Shown in pieces: positions 40,249 through 50,395 of a DNA stretch of 64,000 bases (the stretch's first letter is position 1; every line of letters begins with the position of its first letter). Source of the DNA: Chitinophagaceae bacterium (GTDB taxonomy: Bacteria > Bacteroidota > Bacteroidia > Chitinophagales > Chitinophagaceae); assembly GCA_019638615.1 (NCBI GenBank), contig JAHBTL010000008.1:62001-126000 (forward strand), in the 5' to 3' direction. The notes below the pieces were generated by a model that worked only from the letters and a program-made list of their open reading frames with translations, had not been told where the DNA came from and did no database searches. Position numbers and translations under genes: made by a program.

Positions 40249-42033
40249 TCAATTTTTTATGACCTTTATTATTGTATTATTTCCTTGAATGTTTAAATTC
40301 ATAAGGTACATACCTTTTGCCATCCGGGAAAATGGTATCGTGATATTATTAATACCTTTTGTTATGTCTCCTTTATTGCTTGCAACTATTCTGCCATTCA
40401 AATCAGTTACATATAATTGATATTGTGTTGCGGCATGCGACACCACGTATAATGTCGCCGTCTCCCTAACAGGATTTTCTGCCAAAGTAACTTTAAATAC
40501 CGGATAAATTTTATAGGAGAGTGTTTTTGTGTAAATATATTTACCATCTAAATCCGTCTGTTTGATTCGATAGTAAACAACCTGGCTTTTCAGCACATCA
40601 AGACTGGCATCTGTATACTCATAACTTTGCTCAATTGAACTATTGCCCGCAGCAGCTACTTTTCCAATTCCAATGAAGTTTACGCCATCCATACTTCTTT
40701 CAATTCCAAAATATGAACTATTCGTTTCTTGTGCTGTTATCCATTTTAGTAAAGGATAGCCATTGTTTCCCTTCTTAATGGAAAAATCAGTAAACTCAAC
40801 CGGAAGTGTAGAATTAAGGCTTAACATGTTTGCATACACATAGCCGTCTCTATTGTCTGGGTAAGCCACACCTCCCAGCCAGGTCACAATAATTCCAGAC
40901 GCACCATTATTTGCAACAGAGAAAGAGCAAGGCATAATGCCTGCATGCTCTGAAAACTCAAACTCATCTGCAAGTCGTATACCGGAACCATCACCCAATC
41001 CTGCAATGCTATTTCCGCTTCCGATATCGATGTTATCCACTCTAAAAACAAATTTTTCAGGGAGTTCTTTTACCCATGCTACTAGCAAGTTATCTCCATT
41101 GGCGCCGGGGATAGCTCTGAAATAAGAATCCCGTGTTAAATTATCATCAGAAACCATCTCATCCGTTAATATTTTATCTTCGTCATAAATTAAATCTCCT
41201 GTACTATTAACTCTTTGAGTATAAATTATCCCATTTAATTTATCATCCCATAAAAAGACGGCGCCCCCGCTATTATCATCATAAATATTAATTGCAGGAT
41301 CTCCATTTGCTTCATGCTTAACTGCATTCGATATTTTTATACCACTTGTATTCCACAAAACATCTCCGTTTGCATCAATACGCTGCGCATAAATTTCCGG
41401 GTATATGAACTCTTCTCCCAGCCCGTTTTCAGGATCATTCCGATAGTCATTCCATGAAACAATGGCTCCGCCTTGTCCATCAGAAATAAGGCTACCTTTG
41501 CAATAGTTGGTAACGGGCATGCCCGGAAGCTGCAAAGATGGGTAGTTTAAACCGGCTTGCCTGCATTACCCCACGGCTTTAGGCCGGAAGCAGTAATTTT
41601 TTGAACTCCCACATCAGCATCTTGTGTACCCATGTATGCATAGCTGACAAATACATTTCCGCTACCATCACTGCAAATCCCGCCGGGTATGCTAATTGAT
41701 CCATTGCCTAATATTTCCAACGGGTTGCCTCCTGATCCCCACATCTTCGAGCCAGAATTACTTATATATTGAGCTTGTCCTACAGACTGATCATACCAGA
41801 CAAAAAAACAGCCGCCGGCCCCATCCGGTTCAATGAACATTATATCAATATTTGCATTTCCCAGTTCCACTCCCTCTCCCCAGTGAGGAGCGCCATTTGC
41901 ATCGATTCTCTGGGCCATCCATTTTTGCGATTTATTTTTCCAGGCAATTACTGCTCCTCCCATTTCATCTTCTCTTATCAGCCAAAGAGAGCGTTGATCA
42001 ACACAGCAATAATTGGAGTGTAAAAAATTTCAT
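40249..42033 (-). pseudogene. T9SS sorting-domain protein, broken by two frameshifts
   Basis: Reading from 42033, MKFFTLQLLLC is a truncated signal-like start that hits a stop. A shifted frame continues as DQRSLWLIREDEMGGAVIAW into the 41547-41963 frame, which ends KPWGNAGKPV and stop. The next frame, one base shifted, continues with LNYPSLQLPGMPVT to 40249. The body is made of repeats of the type GGAVIAWKN...MAQRIDANGAPHWGEG, which resume as GGAIVSWND...AQRIDANGDVLW after the break. It ends with the linker LPVEFTDFS, a fibronectin-like part and a type A sorting domain (NPVRETATLYVVS to IIKVIKN). Frames fit together too well for coincidence, so this is a decayed gene or carries sequencing errors. 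Confidence 0.8.
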
Positions 42034-42300
42034 AAGCAACGATAAATTAAATTCAAAATTATTGGGGGAAACTCAATGGCTTTTCTCAAAAATGAGTTAT
42101 CTCAGTAAAGAATATGCCAGGAAGGATATTGTATATGATGCAAGATAAATAATAACTATCAAAAATGATAAAAAATGACGCTACTCTCTCCTTTTAAAAA
42201 ACTCTTAGCAATTGAGTAAACGATTAGCGCAGTCAAAACTCTTTGAGAATAACAAGGAATGGTTGTAATACCCGTAAAAATTGATTGGCGTTATGTATAC

Positions 42301-42975
42301 CTATTTCTCAAACACTATCGCTTCAGCATCAGCGCCCAGCTTTTCTACAACACCGGCTATATCACTGATCATAGCATCCGGCCCACAGATGTAAAATTTT
42401 TTGCTGAAATCTTTCACATGCTCTTTGAGGAATGCCTCGTTGATATAACTTTTAATATAACCCGGTTTTGCTTCTTTTGTCAATACAAATACGGCATTCT
42501 CTCCAAGCATATTTTTTAATTCTGTTTCATCAATAATATCTGCCTGGGTTTTATTGGAAAAGAAAAGCGCATTGCCGTCCAGGTTACGCTGTTGGTATAA
42601 CTGCCGGAGTATAGCTAAAAAAGGAGTAATACCCGCTCCGCCCGCGATGAAATATCCTGCACCTTTGTATGCTATAGCGCCCCACACATCCCGTATGATC
42701 AATTCGTCGCCTTTTTTCAGGGTATGCAAAGCATCGGTTACGCCCTGATGACCCGGGTAGCGTTTAATGGTAAATTCGAGGAAAGGATCATCCGGTAATG
42801 AAGTAAAGGTAAAAGGACGTTTTTCCTCCTTCAGAGCCGGCGTATTAATGGAAACCTCGGTAGCCTGCCCCGGAACGAAAGTATAACCTGGCGGTTTTTC
42901 AAGACGGAAGCTTTTTACATCATGTGTAACCTGCCGGATAGACAGGATTTTCACTATATGCTCAGTTGTGTTCAT
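42301..42975 (-). CDS. Flavodoxin/ferredoxin reductase-like FAD/NAD(P)-binding protein
   Basis: A 224-residue oxidoreductase of the ferredoxin-NADP+ reductase fold. The FAD domain has RPFTFTSLP and the isoalloxazine-binding start FVPGQATEV. The NAD(P) domain has GGAGITPFLAILRQL, the substrate loop KEAKPGYI and the end YICGPDAMISDI. It lacks a ferredoxin domain and is close to the minimum size for the fold. It should move electrons between NAD(P)H and an unknown acceptor. It is monocistronic, close to an ABC transporter gene. Confidence 0.85.
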   Translation of the reverse strand: MNTTEHIVKILSIRQVTHDVKSFRLEKPPGYTFVPGQATEVSINTPALKEEKRPFTFTSLPDDPFLEFTIKRYPGHQGVTDALHTLKKGDELIIRDVWGAIAYKGAGYFIAGGAGITPFLAILRQLYQQRNLDGNALFFSNKTQADIIDETELKNMLGENAVFVLTKEAKPGYIKSYINEAFLKEHVKDFSKKFYICGPDAMISDIAGVVEKLGADAEAIVFEK

Positions 42976-43038
42976 CTCTTTATATTTATATTATATCTGA
43001 TAATCCGCAATAATTTAAACAAAGCTATGCAAAACCTG

Positions 43039-44847
43039 CTACTTCACTTCCTGCATTTCAACCAGTCGTTTGTATATGCCGTTCAAAGCCATTAATTCAT
43101 CGTGTGTTCCCCGTTCGGCAATTTTTCCTTTTTGCAATACCAGTATTTCATTGGCATGCCGCACCGTAGACAGCCTGTGTGCAATAACAATGGATGTACG
43201 ATCGGCCATAAGATGGTGTATGGCATCCTGCACCAGCTTCTCACTTTCCGTATCAAGCGATGAGGTTGCTTCGTCGAGGATCAGTATCGGAGGGTTTTTC
43301 AACACAGCCCTTGCAATGGTGAGCCTCTGGCGTTCACCGCCACTCAGTTTCGATCCCCTGTCACCAATATTTGTATCATATCCATTTTCTTTTTTAACAA
43401 TGAATTCATGTGCATTGGCGATGCGAGCAGCCCTTTCTATTTCTTCCATGGTTGCCGCAGGATTACCCAATGCAATATTGTTCGCAATGGTATCATTGAA
43501 TAAAATAGGCTCCTGGGTAACAATGCTCATTAATGTACGTACCGATTGTAAAGAATAGTCCTTGATATTTATTCCATCAATCAATACTTCGCCACCGGTT
43601 ACATCATGAAACCTCGGTACAAGGTCGGCCAAAGTAGACTTGCCTGCTCCTGAAGATCCTACAAGGGCAATGGTTTTGCCTTTAGATATAGTCAGATTGA
43701 TATCATCCAGTATAACCGCATCTTCATAAGCAAACTGTACATTTCTGAACTGAATGCTGCTGTTGAAGCTGGCAAGTGTCGTTCCATTGATATTTTCATC
43801 AACCACTATGGGCGCATTCAGTATTTCTTCAACACGCACCAGTGCAGCAGCCCCCCGCTGAATATTAAAAAATGCCGTAGAAATGTTTTTTGCCGGGTTG
43901 ATCAGCATAGCAAACGAAGCAATATAGGCCATCAGTTCCTCTCCCTTCAGCGCATTGCTGTCCAGCACCAGCCTGCCGCCAAAATAAAGTATAGTACACA
44001 ATACCATTACGCCCAGTACCTCTGTCAAAGGCGAAGCAAGATCTCTGCGGGCTCCCATCTTTTTTCTAACGTCAAAGAGATCGTTGTTTACCGTATGGAA
44101 TTTATCACTCAGCAGCTTTTCTGCAAGGAACGCTTTAATCACCCGTATGCCGGTCAATGTTTCATCCAGTATGGAAAGCCCCTCACCGAGCTTGAGGGCT
44201 GCATCCTGCGATTGCCGTTTCAGGCGGCGGCTTACCCGCCCTATTAAAATGCCTGTTACAGGCAGCAGCACCAACAGAAAAAGCGATAGCTGAGGGGATA
44301 TGATTACCAGGAAAATCAAGTATCCCAAAACCGTTAACGGGTCTTTGATCAACCCGTCAAACGTTCCCACTACCGATGCTTCTATTTCAGCAATATCATT
44401 GGTCATCCTTGAAATAATATCTCCTTTCCTTTTTTGTGTAAAATAACCAATAGGAAGCCGCAGCACCTTGTCATACATATCTCCCCGTAACTGTGTTATG
44501 ATAGCGCTGCGCACCGGCACTGAAATCCTGTTGGAGAGATACAGGAAAAGGTTTTTTAATACCGTGGCGGTAATAATAAATATGCAAATCACTGTAAGTC
44601 CTGCTATTTTACCCTGCTCATTGATAATATGTACCAGGTAATCGGTTATATAGGAACCCAGCACATTGCTTTTAATGATTTCGCTGCCTGTTGCCTGCCC
44701 TGTTTCAAAAATAAGCCCGAAAAAAGGGATAAGCATCCCGATGGATATGACGCCAAACAGCGTGGCAAGAATGGTACAAAGAAAATAAAGAACCAGCTTG
44801 CCGGTATGATTTTTAAGGTAACCAAAGATCCTGGAATATTTCTTCAT
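43039..44847 (-). CDS. MsbA-type ABC transporter, fused permease and ATPase
   Basis: A 602-residue half-transporter: six membrane helices (about 15-310) followed by an ATP-binding domain (about 360-600). Walker A is LVGSSGAGKSTLADL, the signature is LSGGERQRL, Walker B is ILILDEATSSLD and the switch is IAHRLS. It would act as a homodimer that flips lipids such as lipid A precursors or exports drugs. The first 40 residues with GIAGLTVICIFII-like helices fit the MsbA group. Divergent from rbfA; a similar gene lies at 46686. Confidence 0.9.
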   Translation of the reverse strand: MKKYSRIFGYLKNHTGKLVLYFLCTILATLFGVISIGMLIPFFGLIFETGQATGSEIIKSNVLGSYITDYLVHIINEQGKIAGLTVICIFIITATVLKNLFLYLSNRISVPVRSAIITQLRGDMYDKVLRLPIGYFTQKRKGDIISRMTNDIAEIEASVVGTFDGLIKDPLTVLGYLIFLVIISPQLSLFLLVLLPVTGILIGRVSRRLKRQSQDAALKLGEGLSILDETLTGIRVIKAFLAEKLLSDKFHTVNNDLFDVRKKMGARRDLASPLTEVLGVMVLCTILYFGGRLVLDSNALKGEELMAYIASFAMLINPAKNISTAFFNIQRGAAALVRVEEILNAPIVVDENINGTTLASFNSSIQFRNVQFAYEDAVILDDINLTISKGKTIALVGSSGAGKSTLADLVPRFHDVTGGEVLIDGINIKDYSLQSVRTLMSIVTQEPILFNDTIANNIALGNPAATMEEIERAARIANAHEFIVKKENGYDTNIGDRGSKLSGGERQRLTIARAVLKNPPILILDEATSSLDTESEKLVQDAIHHLMADRTSIVIAHRLSTVRHANEILVLQKGKIAERGTHDELMALNGIYKRLVEMQEVK

Positions 44848-44881
44848 TATAGTTTATAAGCGAATTAAACGGCAAAGTAAC

Positions 44882-44889
44882 TAAATTTA
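44882..44889 (+). promoter_or_regulatory. Candidate -7 element for rbfA
   Basis: TAAATTTA, one mismatch from TAnnTTTG and itself palindromic, 21 bases before the rbfA ATG. Confidence 0.3.
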
Positions 44890-44910
44890 CAGCCACTAAA
44901 CTTGAAGTGT

Positions 44911-45288
44911 ATGCAGGAAGGAAAACGACAGAAACAGGTTGCCGGCTTATTGTATGAAGAATTTAACGAAATCTTTCAACGATTAGGCCTGAGTATGATG
45001 GATGGTGGTATGGTATCTATATCCAGCGTAAAAGTGACCCCCGATTTACTGGAAGCAAGGATATACCTGAGCTTTTTTAAAGTGAACGACCCTGCCGCTG
45101 TACTTAAAAAAATTGAAGACAAAGCATGGGAAATCAAGAGGGAATTAACCGCACGTGTTAAGCACCAGTTAAGGAGAATGCCGGAATTGAAGTTTTTTGC
45201 CGACGACACGCTGGAACATGTTTTTAAGATGGAAGAGCTCTTCAAGAAAATCAACGAGGAAAGAAGCAACAAGGAAGAACAACAATAA
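44911..45288 (+). CDS. rbfA: Ribosome-binding factor A
   Basis: A 125-residue single-domain KH-type protein. Marks are the start KRQKQVAGLLYEEFNEIF, the central VSISSVKVTPDLLEARIYLSFF (the RbfA strand pair) and RVKHQLRRMPELKFFADDTLEH near the end. RbfA binds the 30S subunit and helps 16S 5'-end maturation, especially in the cold. ATG 44911 is the start; a TTG three codons earlier is less likely. An FtsX-like gene begins 11 bases after its stop, so an operon is likely. Confidence 0.92.
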   Translation: MQEGKRQKQVAGLLYEEFNEIFQRLGLSMMDGGMVSISSVKVTPDLLEARIYLSFFKVNDPAAVLKKIEDKAWEIKRELTARVKHQLRRMPELKFFADDTLEHVFKMEELFKKINEERSNKEEQQ

Positions 45289-45299
45289 TACCTGACATC

Positions 45300-46523
45300 T
45301 TGTATTTTTTATTTGCCTGGAGATATTTCAAAGCTAAAAAATCGACCAACGCCATTAATATTATTGCGTGGGTAAGCGTGGTGGCTATTGCGTTTGCCAC
45401 GGCGGCATTACTGGTATTGTGGAGCGCCTTTAATGGTTTTGAGGACCTGGTGAAATCATTGTATTCTACCTTTTATACCAATGCCAAAATTGCGCCCGCT
45501 TCAGGTAAAACACTCGTACTCACTCCCTCACAGATTGAAGCACTAAAAAAAATACCGGGTGTAAAAAGCATCTCTCTCATTGCCGAAGAAAAGGCATTGC
45601 TACAAAACGGGAGCGACTTTCAGGCCATTGTAACGCTGAAAGGAGTTGACTCCAGCTATACCTATGTCACTACAGTACAGCACAGCATTATCAGGGGGAA
45701 ATTTGACCTGGGCACTGCGGAATCGCCAAGAGCCGTTTTAGGTGTAGGTATTGAAAACGTGCTGGCCGTTTTAAGCGACAGGAGTGTCGGCAGTCTTGCC
45801 GTATATCTTCCTAAAAAAGGAAATATAGATGTTAATAATCCATTATCTGCCTTCGCGGAAGCGCAAATTACCCCCGCAGGCACGTTTGCCATTCAACAGG
45901 ATTTTGACAATAATTATGTACTTACCAATATTGATTTTGTAAAGCAATATATGGATTTCAGGCCCGAAGAATACTCTTCGGCAGAGATCGCTGCACTCCC
46001 GGGCACAGATGACAACGCCATCAAGCAGTCCATTGTAAAGCTATTGGGGGATTCATACAATGTTCAAACCCGGTACGAACAAAACAGCAGCCTGTATAAT
46101 GTGATGCGCCTTGAAAAATATGCTATTTACGGCATTTTCATACTCGTTTTGATCGTTGCGTCTTTTAATATGATCGGGGCGCTGAGCATGCTGGTGCTGG
46201 AAAAGCAGAAAGATATACAGATACTTCAATCAATGGGCGCCGGAAAAAATTGGATCCAAAAAGTATTCCTGGCCGAAGGACTGGTGTTGGCAGCCATAGG
46301 CATAAGCGCCGGTATGATACTGGCAATTACGATATGCTTTCTTCAGCTTCAGTTCAAGCTCATTCCTTTACAGGGCGCATCGTTCGTTATTGACTACTAT
46401 CCTGTCAAAATGATTTTTGCAGATTTTGTGGTGGTGGCCCTTACCGTTTTTGTGATTGCTCTTATGGCTTCCTGGTTCCCTGCCAGGCGGGCTGCAAACC
46501 AGTTGTTTGAACTGAGGAACTAA
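45300..46523 (+). CDS. FtsX-like ABC permease (LolC/E-type)
   Basis: A 407-residue permease with one N-terminal helix (about 20-40), a large periplasmic domain (about 45-270) and three C-terminal helices. The start FAWRYFKAKKSTNAINIIAWVSVVAIAFATAALLVLW and the ending MVLEKQKDIQILQSMGAGKNWIQKVFLAEGLVL are typical of the MacB/LolC/E permeases. The partner ATPase is not adjacent. A lipoprotein-release role is possible. The TTG start at 45300 lies 11 bases after rbfA; no better start is present. Confidence 0.85.
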   Translation: MYFLFAWRYFKAKKSTNAINIIAWVSVVAIAFATAALLVLWSAFNGFEDLVKSLYSTFYTNAKIAPASGKTLVLTPSQIEALKKIPGVKSISLIAEEKALLQNGSDFQAIVTLKGVDSSYTYVTTVQHSIIRGKFDLGTAESPRAVLGVGIENVLAVLSDRSVGSLAVYLPKKGNIDVNNPLSAFAEAQITPAGTFAIQQDFDNNYVLTNIDFVKQYMDFRPEEYSSAEIAALPGTDDNAIKQSIVKLLGDSYNVQTRYEQNSSLYNVMRLEKYAIYGIFILVLIVASFNMIGALSMLVLEKQKDIQILQSMGAGKNWIQKVFLAEGLVLAAIGISAGMILAITICFLQLQFKLIPLQGASFVIDYYPVKMIFADFVVVALTVFVIALMASWFPARRAANQLFELRN

Positions 46524-46617
46524 AGGAACTACTCACAGTTTTTAAAATTTTCTTTTACGAACGGAGGCAGGTTTACACGCGCCGTACGCTATCTGCCAGC
46601 CATACTGTCACAACACC

Positions 46618-46625
46618 TAAATTTG
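46618..46625 (+). promoter_or_regulatory. Candidate -7 element for the second ABC exporter
   Basis: TAAATTTG, an exact TAnnTTTG match followed by TAC, 60 bases before the ATG at 46686. Confidence 0.45.
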
Positions 46626-46685
46626 TACGCAATTTGATGTAAAACGGTCTTTTGACTGTTTTCCACTGTTTATCCTGATTGGAAT

Positions 46686-48503
46686 ATGAAGATACTTTTT
46701 ACTTATCTGAAGCCATTTAAATGGCTGGTATTGCTGGTACTGCTGCTGGCGGCCATGAATATAGGTTTTTCGCTCTTTGACCCTATCATTTTTGGTAAAC
46801 TTGTAAATCTCGCCAACAATTACGCAAAAAACCCCGATGCCTATACCTGGTCTGCATTCTTTTCCCAACCATACACCGGCGTGCTCTGGCTTTTGCTGGC
46901 TTCTGTTGCGGTAGCCATGCTCAGCAGGATTGCCAAAAATTTCCAGGACTATTTCCTGAATGTTGTAATACAAAAATTCGGCGCTAAAGTATTTACAGAC
47001 GGGCTGCAACATGCCATGAAGCTCCCCTACCAGGAATTTGAAGATCAGCGCAGTGGGGAAACACTGAGTGTGCTACAAAAAGTAAGAACCGATACCGAAC
47101 GCTTTATGTCGTACTTCGTGAATGTGCTTTTTACCGTTATAGTAGGGATTGTTTTTGTTGGAACATTTGCATTCAGCATCCACTGGTCGCTGCCACCCAT
47201 TTATTTCGGAGGGATATTTTTATTGATCGTTATTACCAACCTGCTCAGCAAAAAAGTAAAAATCATTCAAAAAAACATTGTATCGCAAACCAATTCACTG
47301 GCCGGGGCCACTACCGAATCTTTAAGGAATATTGAGCTTGTAAAAAGCCTCGGCTTAACACAACAGGAGGTAGACAGGCTGAATAAAAATACGTACAGGA
47401 TCCTTGGACTTGAGATTACCAAAGTTAAACGCATACGCAGCATCAGCTTTATACAGGGAACATTTGTAAATACACTGAGGCAGGTCATTCTTTTTATGTT
47501 GCTCTGGTTAATATACGGGGGCAGAATGAACGCCGGGGAATTGGTTACCATGCAAATATTTTCCTTTTTTATTTTTGGCCCCCTGCAAGAGGTAGGCAAT
47601 ATCATACTTTCTTATCGCGAGGCTGAAGCATCACTCAATAACTTCAAAAACCTGATGCAAAAACAGCCCGAGCCGAAGCCTGACAATCCATTGCACCTGG
47701 GTGAAATAAAATCGCTTGACTTTAAAAATGTAGCCTTCAGGCATCAAACAGCCCAGCAAAAGGCAATAGACAATATCAGCTTTAGTGTAAAAACAGGCGA
47801 AACCATCGCGTTTGTAGGACCTTCCGGTTCGGGCAAATCAACTTTAATGAAACTACTGGTAGGGTTATACCGCGCGCAGGAAGGAAAGATACTCTACAAC
47901 GGAATAGACGAACTTTCTATAAATTACGATGATCTCAGGAACCAGATAGGATTTGTTACGCAGGATACTCAGTTATTTGCCGGGAGCATTAAAGAAAACC
48001 TGCTGTTCGTACGCCCATCCGCTACCGACGCGGAAGTGCTGGATGCTTTGCAGAAAGCCGCCTGCACCCATCTTTTACAACGCGCCGAAAAAGGAATAGA
48101 CACCGTGATTGGCGAAGGCGGGTTAAAGCTATCCGGCGGAGAAAAACAACGGCTTTCCATTGCCAGGGCGCTGTTAAGGAACCCGAGGCTATTGATTTTT
48201 GACGAAGCTACTTCCGCGCTGGATTCCCTCACAGAGGAAGAAGTGACGAACACCATTAAGCAGGTATCCTCACAACGCAACCAGATCACCATCCTCATCG
48301 CGCACCGGTTGTCTACCATTATGCATGCGGATCGCATTTACGTATTGGAACGTGGCGAAATAGTAGAAACGGGAACCCACGAATCGTTGATTGGTGAAAA
48401 AGGGCTTTATTATGCTATGTGGCGGCAACAAATAGGGGAGCGCAAAAAGCCAGTGGAATCAACGAATGGCAACCCACTGTCTATCTTATCAGAACAGCCT
48501 TAG
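46686..48503 (+). CDS. ABC transporter, fused permease and ATPase
   Basis: A 605-residue half-transporter with six helices (about 10-305) and an ATPase domain (about 345-580). Walker A is FVGPSGSGKSTLMKL, the signature is LSGGEKQRL, Walker B is LLIFDEATSALD and the switch is IAHRLS. It is probably a homodimer exporting a lipid or drug. Resembles the gene at 43039 in layout. It ends six bases before the convergent stop of the histidine kinase gene, so there is no room for a terminator between them. Confidence 0.9.
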   Translation: MKILFTYLKPFKWLVLLVLLLAAMNIGFSLFDPIIFGKLVNLANNYAKNPDAYTWSAFFSQPYTGVLWLLLASVAVAMLSRIAKNFQDYFLNVVIQKFGAKVFTDGLQHAMKLPYQEFEDQRSGETLSVLQKVRTDTERFMSYFVNVLFTVIVGIVFVGTFAFSIHWSLPPIYFGGIFLLIVITNLLSKKVKIIQKNIVSQTNSLAGATTESLRNIELVKSLGLTQQEVDRLNKNTYRILGLEITKVKRIRSISFIQGTFVNTLRQVILFMLLWLIYGGRMNAGELVTMQIFSFFIFGPLQEVGNIILSYREAEASLNNFKNLMQKQPEPKPDNPLHLGEIKSLDFKNVAFRHQTAQQKAIDNISFSVKTGETIAFVGPSGSGKSTLMKLLVGLYRAQEGKILYNGIDELSINYDDLRNQIGFVTQDTQLFAGSIKENLLFVRPSATDAEVLDALQKAACTHLLQRAEKGIDTVIGEGGLKLSGGEKQRLSIARALLRNPRLLIFDEATSALDSLTEEEVTNTIKQVSSQRNQITILIAHRLSTIMHADRIYVLERGEIVETGTHESLIGEKGLYYAMWRQQIGERKKPVESTNGNPLSILSEQP

Positions 48504-48508
48504 CAGCT

Positions 48509-50395
48509 CTATTTCCTGAGTTGAATGCTGAAAACGGTTCCTTCGTTCTGCCCACTCTCGCAGGTTATTTTACCATTCAGCTCGTCCACCAGCCTCTTTA
48601 CAATCGACAAGCCAAGCCCGGTTGAGTACTCTCCCTCCGTAGGCATTGAAGAAATTTTCCTGTATCTCGAAAATAAATAAGGAATATCTTCGGCGGCGAT
48701 GCCCACTCCCTCATCTTTAATTTTAACAGTTACATCATTTGCATCTTCCGTTAAAACTAACCAAACGCTTTTATCCCTGTGGGTAAATTTAAGGGCATTG
48801 CTCAAAAGATTTTCCAGTATCCTGTTCAGCATATACCTGTCACTCATGATAAATACCGGCTTACCCATTCCTTCATAATATATGGTAATGTCTTTTTGCT
48901 TTGCCTGCTGGTAATATATTTGTATCACGTCTTCCAGGAACGCATTCATGTCAAGCTGCTCAAGCTTAAGTGTATGGCTGTTGATCTCTTCCTTTTCGAT
49001 ATACAATATGTTCCTGATCAGCATTTCACCGTTGTCTGCCGACGACTGGATACGATACAATGCTTTTTTTTGATCGCTGCTGAAATTAGAAATGTCTGAT
49101 TGCTGTAATATCTGGCTCCACATTTTTATACTGGTAAAAGGTCCGCTTAAATCGTGCGATACAACACTGATCAGCGAGTTCTTGTCCACATTCAACTGGG
49201 CCAGCTTATCATTTTGCTGTTGTATTAATTTATTTTGCTTCCAGAGTTGTTTGTTTTTATTGCGTATCAGCAAAAGCATTACCACAGCCGAAATTGCAAA
49301 CAACCCCACTACCGACATAAGTAAAATAAGATTTCTTTTATGAAGCTTCTGCCTGTCAATTTCAAGTTCCAGCTCCTTGTTTTCCAGCTCTTTTTGCTTT
49401 ACATGGTATTTTTCCTGTAGCTCCGTTACAGAGTGTATTGTATGCGTGCTGAGCAATGCAGTGTCAATTTGATACCATCTTTTGAAATACTCGTAAGCAG
49501 GCTTATATTCTGCACGCCTGGCATGATATTTAGAATACAAAGAATATACATCCGCCATTTTACGTTCCGATCCAAGATCGGAAGCAATCTGTTGCGCCAT
49601 TGCAAGAAATTTTGCTGCGGAATCAAACCGGCTCATTTCCGTATACACGTCAGCCATATTCAGGCAATCATACCATAACATTTCCCGGTTGTTCTTCTGA
49701 ACGTCATTTACATAGTTTATTTTAAAGAAAGACAGCGCCTTATTCCAGTCTTTTTTATAAAACCACGCATTGCCTGTATTATTATGTAACGATCCCAGGT
49801 CAAATTTGCCTGGAAATTTTTCTGCTATTTCTTCTGCCTGCTTCAAATAAACCAGCGCGGTGTCTGGCATTCCAAGCTTGGTATATATTGAACCTAAGTT
49901 CGTATTATGGGTAAATATCGATGATTGTTCCTTACGCAGCACTGCGAGCTGAAGCGCCTGCTTGTAGAGATCTCTTGTTTTTTCCGGCTGGTTAATTGTA
50001 TTGTAAACAATGGCAAGGTCGCCCAGGGCCGCGGCTTCATAATCCTGCCTTTTTAACCTGTGGGCTTCATCCAGGCATTGATAATAATAATCAATGGCTG
50101 AATAATAATCATTCTTAAATTCTTTATAAATACCCCTTAATCTTAATGATAAAATTTTACCACGTGCAAAATGAATATCTTTTGAATGCGACTCAATAAA
50201 ATCAGCATAGTAAATAACGGAATCCTGTTTGGTTTCGTCAAAATCTAAAACCCGGTCGTACAAATTCGCCAGCGCAGTTGTATCGGTTTGTGTTAAACCA
50301 TGTTGCACGACAGCTATACACAATAAAATTAACAAGCTGATTTTTCGTTTCAACATATTAAGACCAACGACCTGTACTTTTCTGTCATTCAACAT
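48509..50395 (-). CDS. TPR-containing sensor histidine kinase
   Basis: A 628-residue kinase. After a signal-like segment the N-terminal half holds TPR repeats (about 80-320), for example YYSAIDYYYQCLDEAHRL and YTKLGMPDTALVYLKQAEEIA. Then come a membrane helix (about 350-370; LILLMSVVGLFAISAVVMLLLI), a coiled linker and a HisKA/HATPase core: H-box VSHDLSGPFTSIKMW, N-box MLNRILENLLSNALKFTHRD, G1 DEGVGIAAEDI and G2 STGLGLSIV. Thus the TPR part is outside the inner membrane. The start codon at 50395 overlaps the regulator stop in a one-base junction; Met14 (50356) would better fit the signal sequence. The TPR domain probably binds a protein or peptide. Confidence 0.88.
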   Translation of the reverse strand: MLNDRKVQVVGLNMLKRKISLLILLCIAVVQHGLTQTDTTALANLYDRVLDFDETKQDSVIYYADFIESHSKDIHFARGKILSLRLRGIYKEFKNDYYSAIDYYYQCLDEAHRLKRQDYEAAALGDLAIVYNTINQPEKTRDLYKQALQLAVLRKEQSSIFTHNTNLGSIYTKLGMPDTALVYLKQAEEIAEKFPGKFDLGSLHNNTGNAWFYKKDWNKALSFFKINYVNDVQKNNREMLWYDCLNMADVYTEMSRFDSAAKFLAMAQQIASDLGSERKMADVYSLYSKYHARRAEYKPAYEYFKRWYQIDTALLSTHTIHSVTELQEKYHVKQKELENKELELEIDRQKLHKRNLILLMSVVGLFAISAVVMLLLIRNKNKQLWKQNKLIQQQNDKLAQLNVDKNSLISVVSHDLSGPFTSIKMWSQILQQSDISNFSSDQKKALYRIQSSADNGEMLIRNILYIEKEEINSHTLKLEQLDMNAFLEDVIQIYYQQAKQKDITIYYEGMGKPVFIMSDRYMLNRILENLLSNALKFTHRDKSVWLVLTEDANDVTVKIKDEGVGIAAEDIPYLFSRYRKISSMPTEGEYSTGLGLSIVKRLVDELNGKITCESGQNEGTVFSIQLRK

